Positions 1-8,992 of a stretch of DNA of 64,000 bases are shown here, piece after piece. The first letter of the stretch is position 1. Each line of letters opens with the position of its first letter. Made by a program: the position numbers and the translations under genes. Under the pieces are notes generated by a model. That model was not told where the DNA came from. It saw only the letters and a list, made by a program, of their open reading frames with translations, and searched no databases. Source of the DNA: Halotia branconii CENA392. Its GTDB lineage: Bacteria; Cyanobacteriota; Cyanobacteriia; Cyanobacteriales; Nostocaceae. Location: NCBI RefSeq assembly GCF_029953635.1, contig NZ_CP124543.1:4071455-4135454 (forward strand), written 5' to 3'.

Positions 1-1373
1 TCCACCCCCGGCGCTGCTAAAAGTTCCTCAATTGGTCGATTCTCCAAATTTTGCCGTAAAAAAGAACTATTAGCCGTATTTTCCAACAAACGCCGAATTA
101 GATAAGCCATTCCCGGCAACAACTCCCCATAAGGACAATAAACCCTAACCCTGTAACCCTTATCAACCAAAGCCTTAGCTAACTTATCACCCATCCCATA
201 GAGGACTTGCATTTCAAACCGCCGCCGAGGTACATTTAAACTTTCAGCTAAAGCTATAGCCCTAGCTTGCGATCGCACATTATGACTACCAATGGCAGCG
301 TAGACATATTGATGATTTTCTAGCAATAACTGAGTTATGGTTTCAAAATTAGCATCCGTTGCCGCCTTATCATTGTAGACAGGCTGTGGCCAATGCTTTT
401 GTTCTGCCTTGATAGTTTCTTGATCCCAATATGCCCCTTTTACCAAACGAATTGTCAAAGGATAACCGCGCTGTTTTAACCAATTAATTAAATCTTGGGC
501 ATCTTCCTCACTATCACGCAGATAAGCTTGGATTGTCATGCCAATATCTGTCCGTTGCCGAAACTCTGCTTCCAGCAACAATTTTTTGAGAATATTTAAA
601 GTTAAATCTTTATACGCATACTGTTCCATATCAAAATGCACAGCTGCGCCTAACTCTTTAGCACGACGTAATAAAATACGAATGCGATCGCTAACTCGCT
701 CTTCACTACCTTTCGCATCTAATGGGTCAAATTGCGAATAAAATGCCGTTAACTTCACAGAAACTTGGACTTTGGGGATAGATTCACCATCAGCCTCATC
801 AATGGCAGGAATTGTTGACCAACTTTTTGACGCTGCTACTAATTGTTGCATCAATTCTAGATAACGTTCTAGATAAGACTGCGCTTCTGCTTCAGTAATG
901 ACAGCCTCACCTAATAAATCAATGGTGAAAGCCATTTTTTCTTTTCGCAGCCGTTCAACTGTCTTAATGACTTGTTTAATATTTTCCCCAGAAATATATT
1001 TGTGGGCTAGGGTTTCTACTGCTGTGCCGACAGTTGTAGCCGCAACCTGCCCCGGCATAGACTCAGGGTTAGCAAAGTTAAGCATTCCCTTGAGGGCGGC
1101 TGGTAATTCTACAGATTCATCTCCTAAATATTCTTGTAAATGTGCAGCAACTTCCGGTTTACTATGTAACGCTGGCAGTGTATCTATAAAGCGAAATAAC
1201 TGCACCCGCAAACTTGGATTACTCATTGCCCAAGCTAGTAATTTATCATCCCAGCGCATTTGATCGCGGAGGGAAGCCAAAAAAGAGCGATTTTCTTGAG
1301 TTGCTGTGAGTAATTGTTTAGCAATTTCTTGAGTTTTAGGTTCGTAGGTGCTGGTTTTTACTTGTAATACCAC
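1..1373 (-). CDS. putA: Bifunctional proline dehydrogenase / glutamate semialdehyde dehydrogenase, N-terminal part (partial)
   Basis: The reverse strand stays open from a GTG at 1373 to the left edge, so only about the first 458 residues are present. I chose the GTG because an AGGAG lies 10 nt upstream at about 1384-1388. The visible part is a PutA-type proline dehydrogenase TIM barrel: KVSVKLTAFYSQFDP-like and VHFDMEQYAYKD segments, then IRLVKGAYWDQE and RRRFEMQVLYGMGD near the edge. The family oxidises proline to pyrroline-5-carboxylate with FAD and, in the bifunctional form, then to glutamate. The aldehyde dehydrogenase half would lie beyond the window, so bifunctionality is inferred from the cyanobacterial family. 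Confidence 0.9.
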   Translation of the reverse strand, partial: MVLQVKTSTYEPKTQEIAKQLLTATQENRSFLASLRDQMRWDDKLLAWAMSNPSLRVQLFRFIDTLPALHSKPEVAAHLQEYLGDESVELPAALKGMLNFANPESMPGQVAATTVGTAVETLAHKYISGENIKQVIKTVERLRKEKMAFTIDLLGEAVITEAEAQSYLERYLELMQQLVAASKSWSTIPAIDEADGESIPKVQVSVKLTAFYSQFDPLDAKGSEERVSDRIRILLRRAKELGAAVHFDMEQYAYKDLTLNILKKLLLEAEFRQRTDIGMTIQAYLRDSEEDAQDLINWLKQRGYPLTIRLVKGAYWDQETIKAEQKHWPQPVYNDKAATDANFETITQLLLENHQYVYAAIGSHNVRSQARAIALAESLNVPRRRFEMQVLYGMGDKLAKALVDKGYRVRVYCPYGELLPGMAYLIRRLLENTANSSFLRQNLENRPIEELLAAPGV

Positions 1374-1996
1374 TGATAATAATCTCCTGTTAAGGGGCTA
1401 GGGACTAGGGGCTAGGGGCTAGTGGCTAAAGTGATATATTCCATCTATATAAAACCTTTTCCCAAGTCTGTGTCTTCTATTTTGACGTTTTCATCTTGCT
1501 GTCACCATAAGTAGAACGTAAATTAGTAAAATTAAGCGACAAAGATGAAGCCGCAATTTACTAAATTCAGATTAAATGAAACATCAGTTTACTATTGACA
1601 TTTTTGTATTACGTATGTTACAAAACCTAATTAGATAATAAAAAGTGTCGTTGTGTAAATTTTGCTGTAAAAATTATCTAGCAACTAGCATAGTCCTTAT
1701 CTACTAACTTTATATCTATAGCAGTTTTAAATCATTTGTGAAAATTATCTATTTCTTTCTTCTTTCTTTACTTTGCGTCCTTGGCGTTCTTCTCTCTCTA
1801 ACGAGACGCTACGCGATGGCGGTAGCCTACGGCAAGCCGCTTTGCGTCTACATTTCCTTATCTATATTTTTCACAACTCATTTTCGGATTACTATAGTAA
1901 ATTGAAATATGACCAGTGAATTTATCTATAAAGCTATGTAATAATTAAACAACTCAGTTGTGATATCAATCAACTACTGCTGTATAAATAAAAAAC
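1374..1996. repeat. Intergenic repeats: heptamer array and dispersed palindromic repeat
   Basis: This gap of about 620 bp holds no supported gene. Copies of the heptamer ggggcta with variants lie at 1393-1428, directly upstream of the proline dehydrogenase. A dispersed repeat containing palindromic stretches lies at 1771-1851; related text (gccgctttgcgt and ggcgttct) recurs at 55455-55565. Both repeat types are common between genes of Nostoc-like genomes. The rest is AT-rich and presumably carries the promoters of the two divergent flanking genes. Confidence 0.7.
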
Positions 1997-3199
1997 ATGG
2001 AATTTGATTATTTTAGAAGTAACGAAAATAATGCTGCAAATAACAAAAGTCAAAGTTTAATTTCTAGCGGTTGGCGACCATTTCGGCGAGATTTAGACTG
2101 GGAGTTTTTATGGCAATTGTGGTGTAATGACACACATGAATTTACTCAAAAATCGTTTAATTTAGCTAGTAATTTTGCTGAAGTATTAGGACGCAATAAT
2201 TATACTTGGTGGGCTAATTTATTAAGTGTAGTATCTGATAACACCCGCTACGAATTTGAAAAATTTTGGAACTACATTACACCTGACCCCCAATCACCAG
2301 ACCATCGCTACAAGGATGTTTTAAGTACAGAAACGCCTATTGTTCAATTTGTCAGTCGTAGTAGTATTCCTATTGATTATGTCCTAAATCGATTGCAAGA
2401 AATTACTGTACTACGAGTTCTGCACTTATTAGAACGTCCAGATATTATTACCCAATATTACTTAGAAAGAGATTTTTATCTGCCTGTAGAAAAGTTTATC
2501 AATTGGGAACGTTTAGAAGTTATTAATACCGTTTATGCGTATTGGTCAAAGTATGATATTTGGCTACAAATTGACTCTTATGATCGCGGTCGGCGACAAT
2601 ATACATTAATGTCCAAAAATATATCGCCATTAATTAACAAAGCGACTTACGATTTAGCAGTCATGCTGAGTGGATATCAAAGTCGTGTAGGTAAAGTTTA
2701 TAGTCAATTTCCTATTCGGACTTTTCCAGCAGATATTCAAGAATTTACTGACATATTACAACAGGCAGTGCTAAATCAAAACCAGTTAGCGGTTGTAGTA
2801 CACGGAAAACCGGGTACAGGTAAAACAGCATGGACACAAGCAGTAGCAAAAGAAATTCTTGTACCTTTAGGGTATGTCATTTTTATTTTAGACCATGATG
2901 CGATCGCTAACTTTGTCCCACCAACTTACTTAGAGCGTATTTGTATTATCATCAACGAAGCCGATAACCTAGCCCAAAATCGGGCTTTTGAAGTAGCACA
3001 ATACAACAATAAAACAGAACATATTTTAAGTTTACTAGATGGAACTTTATACCAAAGTGTAATAGATGACTCTGGGATTCAAATCAAGCAGCGGTTAGTT
3101 GTCTTAATGACTTGTAATACTACCGAAAGATTAGACCCAGCTATGTTACGGAAAGGAAGGGTAGATTTGATGTGTGAATTTACGCAACTATTTGTATAA
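1997..3199 (+). CDS. AAA-family ATPase with short C-terminus
   Basis: A 400-aa protein with a C-terminal AAA domain. Walker A is HGKPGTGKTAW at about residue 270, the Walker B-like strand is IIINEADNL at about 316, sensor 1 is LMTCNTTE at about 372 and an arginine finger is LRKGRVD at about 384. The first 250 residues show no motif I recognise but are rich in Trp and Tyr. The protein stops about 15 residues after the arginine finger, so the small helical lid expected in AAA proteins is missing. A dispersed repeat begins directly downstream, which suggests truncation. BCS1-like or CbbX-like relatives are possible. It converges with the DUF2791 ATPase gene. Confidence 0.75.
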   Translation: MEFDYFRSNENNAANNKSQSLISSGWRPFRRDLDWEFLWQLWCNDTHEFTQKSFNLASNFAEVLGRNNYTWWANLLSVVSDNTRYEFEKFWNYITPDPQSPDHRYKDVLSTETPIVQFVSRSSIPIDYVLNRLQEITVLRVLHLLERPDIITQYYLERDFYLPVEKFINWERLEVINTVYAYWSKYDIWLQIDSYDRGRRQYTLMSKNISPLINKATYDLAVMLSGYQSRVGKVYSQFPIRTFPADIQEFTDILQQAVLNQNQLAVVVHGKPGTGKTAWTQAVAKEILVPLGYVIFILDHDAIANFVPPTYLERICIIINEADNLAQNRAFEVAQYNNKTEHILSLLDGTLYQSVIDDSGIQIKQRLVVLMTCNTTERLDPAMLRKGRVDLMCEFTQLFV

Positions 3200-3215
3200 A
3201 AAAACATTATTTAAC

Positions 3216-3375
3216 TCATCTTCTCTGCGTCTCTGTCTTGAAAAGTTTGTTACGGAGGAGCAAGTGGCGTGGTTTCCCCCATGAGCAACTGGCGTTGGAA
3301 ACCCTCCGACGCTCGCAGACTCGCTACCGTTACGCTATGACAACTTTTCGCTGCGCCTCTGCGTGTGATAAATTC
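3216..3375. repeat. Dispersed repeat between convergent ATPase genes
   Basis: The gap carries a composite repeat: a part reading catgagcaactggcgttgg, followed by short GC-rich palindromic pieces with cgctcgcagactcgctacc. Variant text (gagcgactggcgttggac, ggtttccccc) recurs at 7700-7815. Reading frames across it are artefacts of the repeat. Confidence 0.6.
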
Positions 3376-3382
3376 ACCGTAA

Positions 3383-4693
3383 TCACAAACTAAACTCCGC
3401 TGCATCATCCTCATCCACAACAGTAGGCTTAAATTGAGAGTCATGAATTAACTCATTAAAACTCATTTTCGGATTTTGATGAAGGATATTCAACACACTA
3501 ATAAAATCCCGGACAATTTCCCCTGGCGTAAGTAACGCTTCCGCCCCCAAGCGACTGACAATTTCTTGAACAAATGCTTGTAACTCACGATTTGTCAAAG
3601 TCTTTTCATACCCAAAATTCAGCGTATGAATCTCAGATATGCGTTGCAAAAGCGTGAGGATTTCTTCCTCACTTAAAGGATTTAGCCGAATCACAGGCCC
3701 TAAATATTCTTGCACATCGGTCTGTGTAGCGAAACGGCTTTCTTTAGTGCGTCTTCGCCAAGCTTGGTCTGCGAAAAGTCCTCGGTTTGGGTCTTCTAAA
3801 AACTTTGTTGTCCCACCAATGAAAATCCCTAGATGTTCGGCTTTACATTGCATGGTGTCATTAAACATTGCTAAAAGTCGGTTATAGTTCTTTTCACGAG
3901 TGACTGTAGCGGGTATTTGATATAAATTTACGGCCTCATCAACTAAAATTAACAGTCCTTTATAACCAATTTCAGCGACAAATTTAGCTAATAGCTTAAT
4001 ATAATCGTACCAACTTTGATCATCAATAATAACGCGCACACCTAAAGCTGTTTTCGCCTCGGTTTTGGTGTTGAACTCTCCACGCAACCAACGCATTGAG
4101 GCATTTTTCAATTCATCATCGTCTAATCGGTAGCCACGCCAGTAAGCAATAATAACATTACCAAAATCAAATCCGTGAACTAAATCTTCAATATACTGAA
4201 CTACTTCTCTAATTTTCGCTTCAACTTGGTCATCAAAACCATCATCATTGGGACGCAAACTAGTTTCTTGGACTACTGTTTGTTGAATTTTATTAATCCA
4301 TCCTTCCAAAATTGAAACTAAAGCACCACCATCAGGACGAGTTTTTGTAGCCAAGTGGCTCATTAATTCTCTATATGTTGCTAGACCTTCATTATTACTT
4401 CCTGCTAATCGGCGTTCTGAAGATAAATCAGCATCAGCAACGACAAAACCTTGCTCTATAGCCCGGTTACGAATTAATTGGAGAATAAAGCTTTTTCCCG
4501 AACCATAGTTACCAATTATAAAACGAAACGCGGCGACACCTTCTGCAATATCATCAAGATTTTGTGACAAGCTTTTAAGTTCTTTTTCTCGACCAACTGC
4601 TATATGTTCAACTCCCATTCTAGGAACTACTCCTGCACCAAGGGAATTGATTAAAGCAGTAGAAATTTTTTTTGATATTTTGAGCTTTGCCAT
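3383..4693 (-). CDS. BrxC/BrxD-type (DUF2791) P-loop ATPase
   Basis: A protein of about 436 aa. N-terminal features are LGAGVVPRMGVEHIAVGREKE, a Walker A IIGNYGSGKSF near residue 65, and VVADADLSSERRL. A Walker B-like LLILVDEAVNLY lies near residue 255 and a GGTTKFLEDPNRGLF segment follows. This is the signature of the DUF2791/BrxC-BrxD ATP-binding family, found in BREX phage defence and in TerB-N/TerB-C stress or defence neighbourhoods. I used the ATG at 4693 rather than the in-frame GTG at 4702; neither has a clear ribosome site. The next gene upstream on the same strand carries a TerB-C-like domain, which supports a functional link. No BREX methylase or phosphatase is nearby. Confidence 0.85.
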   Translation of the reverse strand: MAKLKISKKISTALINSLGAGVVPRMGVEHIAVGREKELKSLSQNLDDIAEGVAAFRFIIGNYGSGKSFILQLIRNRAIEQGFVVADADLSSERRLAGSNNEGLATYRELMSHLATKTRPDGGALVSILEGWINKIQQTVVQETSLRPNDDGFDDQVEAKIREVVQYIEDLVHGFDFGNVIIAYWRGYRLDDDELKNASMRWLRGEFNTKTEAKTALGVRVIIDDQSWYDYIKLLAKFVAEIGYKGLLILVDEAVNLYQIPATVTREKNYNRLLAMFNDTMQCKAEHLGIFIGGTTKFLEDPNRGLFADQAWRRRTKESRFATQTDVQEYLGPVIRLNPLSEEEILTLLQRISEIHTLNFGYEKTLTNRELQAFVQEIVSRLGAEALLTPGEIVRDFISVLNILHQNPKMSFNELIHDSQFKPTVVDEDDAAEFSL

Positions 4694-4734
4694 GTAGTTC
4701 ACTTTACTGGATTTTCAATGCAGAGGCATGTACA

Positions 4735-4841
4735 TATAGTAATCAGGTTTGATTCGGTGAATTTATTTGTGTAGATAGGGAACAGTTAAGAAGGGATAGA
4801 TACGTACTGAATCGTGTTCAAAAACCAAATAGGAGTCCTAT
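4735..4841. repeat. MITE-like dispersed repeat, family A, copy 1
   Basis: About 107 bp from tatagtaatcaggtttgatt to ataggagtcctat. An inverted, slightly longer copy lies at 10331-10459. The two ends form an imperfect inverted repeat of about 20 bp (16 matches in the better-preserved copy). No reading frame is conserved. Confidence 0.7.
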
Positions 4842-4876
4842 GAATTATCAATAATCTGACAACATTCCAAAAGTTT

Positions 4877-6178
4877 TTAATTTGGTGAAGCATGTCTAGT
4901 CATGATAACTTCATACATAGAAAGCAATTTTCTGACGTTGACTATATGCTCTTGATAAACTTCTGGGATATCTACACTTGGCTCAATGATTAATTCTCCA
5001 ATCGTATCGTTTGCACATTCATTAATCGAGTCGATTAACAGATTTGGCATTGTAATATGGTCTTCGGCAATTTTTTTAATTGCCATACTAGGATTATCTT
5101 GTTCTACTATAGCTTTTAGTACCTGAATTTCATGACTAGGCAACTTTTCGAGGAAATTAGTCCACTCTTCAGGTAAGCTTTCAACTACTTCTGAAAAAGG
5201 CAACAAATCATTTTTTTCTGGTTGGATATTTCCTGGCAACAAATCTTGATTGAGTATTTCTGTCTGTTGAAGTAATTCCCAAACTTGACTTTGTAATAAA
5301 TCGCGTTCTTCTTGTAGTAATGAAACTTCGCTTTTTAGCTGTTGTAGTTCGGTTTGTTGTTCTCCTCTTTGCTTTTTTAAAGAATCAAGGCTAGCTGCTA
5401 TATCGTCTTTTTGTATGGCTGTATCTACAAGCAATTTGCTTTGCTGATTAACTTCTGTTTCTAAGTCTTGAAGGGCAATCCGTAGTTCGTAAAGTTTTTC
5501 TTCTAATTGGGGTTTTAGTCTCCCCAATAAAGTTAAGTTACTCTCTATTTCTTGTTTTTCTTGCTGGAGTTCGCTAATTTGACTTTGCATCTGATTGATT
5601 TCAGAACGATGGGCGTTACAGTGCAATTCTAGACGGCGTTTTTCTGCTGTGAGAGTTGTCAAGGAATGATTCAGTTCTACTTGATTATTTTCAAGGATAT
5701 AAAGTTCAGTTTTTAACTTATTAGATTCATCTTCTAATTGCTTTTTTTGCCCAGCAAAACTGCCTAATTCTCTGTGTAGGCTATTTCTTTGATTGCGGCA
5801 TTCTAAGATTTGATTTTGGAGTTGTTGCGACTCTTTATATAATAAATCTCGATGCGTTTCTATTTGGTTGATTTCTCTGACAATCCGGGACTTCAATCCC
5901 TCCATGTCTTTAATTCGCTTGTGCAGTGAACTTAAAACTAGCATTTCATGATTTCTACGTCGCTGGTCTACAAACAAAGCTGCTGTATAAGTAGCAAGGA
6001 CAGTAATTATAGCTGTAATCAGAGATTGCTTAAAATTCCAGTTAGGAACAAGACTCAAACCAAAACTCACACTAAAGGCAATTATACCTAAAATCAATCG
6101 ATTACTTACCATTAATGATTGCATGTTGCTGGTTTTTAGCGTAGTTAAGTTATTAGAAGCAGTAGGTATTAAAGACAT
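4877..6178 (-). CDS. Membrane-anchored coiled-coil protein with C-terminal TerB-C-like domain
   Basis: A 433-aa protein. Residues 25-70 hold two hydrophobic helices (RLILGIIAFSVSFGLSLVP and LITAIITVLATYTAALFV). Residues about 80-320 are a continuous coiled coil rich in Glu, Gln, Leu and Lys. The last 90 residues read as a compact helical domain with the segments IKKIAEDHITMPNLLIDS and INECANDTIGELIIE, which match the pattern of TerB-C domains (hydrophobic helix, then INExAxDxxGExLIE). The start at 6178 has a GAAGGATA ribosome site. TerB-C proteins are known partners of DUF2791 ATPases, and that gene is the next one downstream. A membrane anchor plus coiled coil in place of the usual TerB-N half is unusual. 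The domain call is from pattern memory and needs a profile search. Confidence 0.75.
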   Translation of the reverse strand: MSLIPTASNNLTTLKTSNMQSLMVSNRLILGIIAFSVSFGLSLVPNWNFKQSLITAIITVLATYTAALFVDQRRRNHEMLVLSSLHKRIKDMEGLKSRIVREINQIETHRDLLYKESQQLQNQILECRNQRNSLHRELGSFAGQKKQLEDESNKLKTELYILENNQVELNHSLTTLTAEKRRLELHCNAHRSEINQMQSQISELQQEKQEIESNLTLLGRLKPQLEEKLYELRIALQDLETEVNQQSKLLVDTAIQKDDIAASLDSLKKQRGEQQTELQQLKSEVSLLQEERDLLQSQVWELLQQTEILNQDLLPGNIQPEKNDLLPFSEVVESLPEEWTNFLEKLPSHEIQVLKAIVEQDNPSMAIKKIAEDHITMPNLLIDSINECANDTIGELIIEPSVDIPEVYQEHIVNVRKLLSMYEVIMTRHASPN

Positions 6179-6283
6179 TATCCTTCACTTGATAGTGCGG
6201 ATTTTTCCAGTTGTAAGTGTTTGTGTATAACATTGTTATAGAAGTAATAAAAAAGAGAAGTCAATAGCAAATAAATTTGATAA

Positions 6284-7645
6284 TTACGTAGCAGATGTAT
6301 TGTTATTTTTAGCAAAAAACACTAACTCGGCTTTTAAAAAATCGATAAATTGACGGGCTGTGCGTCCAGAACGTCCGTTGTGGCGAGTTGCCCACTGTAA
6401 TGCTTGATATTCTAAATCTTCCTGGCTAAGATTAATTTCGGACTGGGTGGCTAGATGCTTAACTATTTGTAAATAGGTTTTTTGATTTGCGGCCTCAAAG
6501 GTTAAGGTTAACCCAAAGCGATCGCTAAACGAAAGTTTCTCCTGCATAGTGTCCCAGGCATGAATTTCTGTATTATCTTTGGGTGTAGGTCTATCTGCAA
6601 AAAACTCCCGAATCAAGTGACGGCGGTTAGAAGTGGCATAAACTACTACATTTTGTGGTCGTGCAGTCAAATTACCTTCTAAAACTACTTTCAATGCTTT
6701 AAAAGCATCGTCATCTTCCTCAAAAGACAAATCATCCACAAAAATAATAAATTTTTGGGGTACGCCCCGCAAATGTTCCACAATTTTTGGTAAATCTTGC
6801 AAGTCCGATTTGGCTACTTCTAGCAAACGTAGGTTGTAGTTACCATACTCATTCAACAAGGCTTTTACCAAAGAAGATTTTCCTGACCCCCGACTACCGT
6901 AAAGTAATACATGTAGTGCTGTCTCTCCTGATAATAGAAACTCTGTATTTTTTAACAAAGCATCTCGCTGAGATTCATAACCTACAAGTGCATTCAGCTT
7001 TACTGGGTCAGGATAGCGAATACCAACAAACTGCCCAGTTTGCCAGCGCAAAGCCTGATATTCAGCAAATAAACCAGTACCAAATTGCCGATAATAAACC
7101 GCTAACTCTTCAACAGCGTCAGCCCAATTTTCTAGCTGTTGCCAAGACGCAATATAAGTCATCTCTGGATGCTGCTTTATCAATCCCGTCTCTATTCCCA
7201 CCCCATTCTGCTCCTGATACCATACAACAGGAGAAACAGGCAAATGAGCTACAGCTTGTACCCACTCACTTAAAACAGCGCTGCTACATTCGTAAAGGCT
7301 CTGCAACGCCTGTAAATCATGTTGAACTGCTGCGATTAAAGCCCGTGGTAAATCCTCAAATTCTTGTTGTTGAGCAAGCCTACTAAAAGGATTTTCGCAA
7401 ATCAGAATTTGAGTAATTAGGTAATCCTCCCAATTTTGATTTTTAGCAGCCAAGACATGAAAGTAATTACCATAAGCTTGGAGGCAGCCCCTAGCGTCGG
7501 CATCAGTGTAACGTATAGCTTGCAACAGGTCAAGAAACGCGATCGCCACTTCGCTTTGAAGGACAGATTGGTACAGTAAAAGTGAGGCTGCTTGGCGCTG
7601 GAGGAATTGAACTTGAGCAGAGTATGAAGTACTTGCTATTGGCAT
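6284..7645 (-). CDS. DUF815-type AAA ATPase
   Basis: A 453-aa protein. After an N-terminal helical region comes ALVGYESQRDALLKNTEFLL, then Walker A LLYGSRGSGKSSLVKALL at about residue 247, Walker B FIIFVDDLSFEEDD at about 297, and VVVYATSNRRHLIREFFADR as sensor/arginine region. The C-terminal lid has RHNGRSGRTARQFIDFL. This arrangement is typical of the DUF815 family, widely found in bacteria and cyanobacteria, with no firmly assigned substrate. It lies about 105 bp upstream of the coiled-coil TerB-C protein on the same strand and may be cotranscribed with it and the DUF2791 ATPase. Confidence 0.88.
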   Translation of the reverse strand: MPIASTSYSAQVQFLQRQAASLLLYQSVLQSEVAIAFLDLLQAIRYTDADARGCLQAYGNYFHVLAAKNQNWEDYLITQILICENPFSRLAQQQEFEDLPRALIAAVQHDLQALQSLYECSSAVLSEWVQAVAHLPVSPVVWYQEQNGVGIETGLIKQHPEMTYIASWQQLENWADAVEELAVYYRQFGTGLFAEYQALRWQTGQFVGIRYPDPVKLNALVGYESQRDALLKNTEFLLSGETALHVLLYGSRGSGKSSLVKALLNEYGNYNLRLLEVAKSDLQDLPKIVEHLRGVPQKFIIFVDDLSFEEDDDAFKALKVVLEGNLTARPQNVVVYATSNRRHLIREFFADRPTPKDNTEIHAWDTMQEKLSFSDRFGLTLTFEAANQKTYLQIVKHLATQSEINLSQEDLEYQALQWATRHNGRSGRTARQFIDFLKAELVFFAKNNNTSAT

Positions 7646-7689
7646 TACTTAACTATCCATTAGTGAAAAAGTAGGGGAAGACAAGAGGC

Positions 7690-7815
7690 AGGGGAGCAGA
7701 TGAGCCAGCCCGCAGAAAGTTGTTCCAACAAAGAGGAGCCAGCGCGGTCATGGGGGTTTCCCCCAGGAGCGACTGGCGTTGGACTGGCGAACCCGAAGGG
7801 GAGCAGGGGAAAGAG
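7690..7815. repeat. Dispersed intergenic repeat
   Basis: The region upstream of the DUF815 gene contains purine-rich gcaggggagcag text and a GC-rich palindromic piece (gggggtttccccc with gagcgactggcgttgg) related to the repeat at 3216-3375. No gene is supported here. Confidence 0.55.
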
Positions 7816-7934
7816 TGTTAAGCACAAGCGAATAAATGCGAAGTAGTTTCAAACTCCCCCTTGCACCCCGCACCCTGCCCCAATTCCTCTTAATTGCCCC
7901 ATGCCTCTTATCAAAATCTACATAGGTTTTAACA

Positions 7935-8255
7935 ATGAATTTAAGTATAGTTGCTGCTCTTGCCTACGGCATTTTAGCGTTGATTGGTGGTATTATTGGT
8001 TACATTCAAGCTCATAGTCAAGTCTCGCTACTCAGTGGTACGATTAGCGGCTTATTACTAATTTTTGCTGCTTACTTTCAATTCCAAGGACAAAACTGGG
8101 CTTTGATTTTAGCAGTTGGCGTTACTGTTGTTTTAGTAGCTTTCTTTGCATTTAGGTTGGCTAAAACCCGTAAGTTTATGCCTGCGGGATTAATGATTAT
8201 TTTGGGTACACTGGCGCTGGCTGTAATGGTAAATCAACTTGTTAGCTTTCAGTAA
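7935..8255 (+). CDS. TMEM14 (UPF0136) family membrane protein
   Basis: A 106-aa protein made almost wholly of four hydrophobic helices with short turns. It has the glycine-rich first helix (AYGILALIGGIIGYIQAHS), the SLLSGTISGLLL motif and the RLAKTRKFMPAGLMIILG loop, which are hallmarks of the TMEM14/UPF0136 family. Cyanobacterial and plastid relatives include FAX-type proteins proposed to move fatty acids across membranes. The role here is inferred only from family. It stands alone between repeat blocks. Confidence 0.85.
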   Translation: MNLSIVAALAYGILALIGGIIGYIQAHSQVSLLSGTISGLLLIFAAYFQFQGQNWALILAVGVTVVLVAFFAFRLAKTRKFMPAGLMIILGTLALAVMVNQLVSFQ

Positions 8256-8992
8256 AAATTACCTTCTTGCTCTTGTGATCATTTTATATAGTACATGTAT
8301 ATTACCGAATAGTGAATTGGGCGACACAGGAGCAGGGGAGCAGCACTTCGACTTCGCTCAGTGGGCAGGGAGCAGGGGAGCAGGGAGCAGCACTTCGACT
8401 TCGCTCAGTGGGCAGGGAGCAGGGGAGCAGAGGAGCAGGAGAAGCAGGGGAAGAAAATAACCAATGCCCCATGCCCTATGCCCAATATCAATATTTGTCA
8501 AAAATAAATTAATTATTACCTGCCTAAAATCTCCGGTTTTTTTCAGTTTGTAATGATAAATAAAAATAATGACATGAATTATGTTGATTATGCATTTGAT
8601 GACATCATCTCAAAATCAGCAAAAATTCTCATTAAGAAATGAATATTTAACATCCCGAAACATCCATCCGTAGATAGTTTTTGGGAATTAGTGATTTCGA
8701 GTAAACCTAATTATTGAGTCTATAAAGTGACCAATAAATATGTTGAATTTATTAGGAATAACTAATTAGATAATTTTAAAGATTTGATATATTTAACAGC
8801 ATAATTTAAAGTAAAAATAAAGGTAACATTGCCATTTTGGCAGGTTTTAATCAAAGACATGAGATATTAATAGATTGGAACAAACATGATTAATATTTGC
8901 ACATTTGTTGTTGTCTACCGAAACTGCTAAAGCCAAATAAATCATGATATTTGGTAATCTTCTCAGCAATTTTACGAAGTAGGACATAATAC
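8256..8992. repeat. Long intergenic region with 47-bp tandem duplication
   Basis: Two nearly identical 47-bp units lie at 8338-8384 and 8385-8431 (46 of 47 bases equal). Each contains cttcgacttcgctcagtggg and runs of gagcagggga. The following gaagaaaataaccaatgccc and the heptamer-like atgcccc text match, in reverse, the stretch inside menC at about 30866-30962. The rest (8480-8992) is AT-rich. I see no gene in it beyond a 29-codon open frame at 8553-8642 with no support. Confidence 0.75.

Noticed and set aside
3383..4693. A full BREX system around the BrxC/BrxD-type ATPase
   Set aside because: No BrxL, PglX, PglZ or BrxA/B genes are present; the neighbours fit a TerB-C link better.
8338..8431. 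Possible CRISPR-like repeat pair
   Set aside because: Two head-to-tail units without spacers and no cas genes; it is a simple tandem duplication.
8239..8512. Two overlapping frames of 66-73 codons with repeated peptide units
   Set aside because: They are translations of the 47-bp tandem repeat and heptamer text, not genes.
8553..8642. A 29-codon frame upstream of the kinase gene, considered as a RiPP precursor
   Set aside because: It lacks Cys, has few Ser/Thr, no ribosome site and lies 350 bp from the kinase gene; nothing beyond position supports it.
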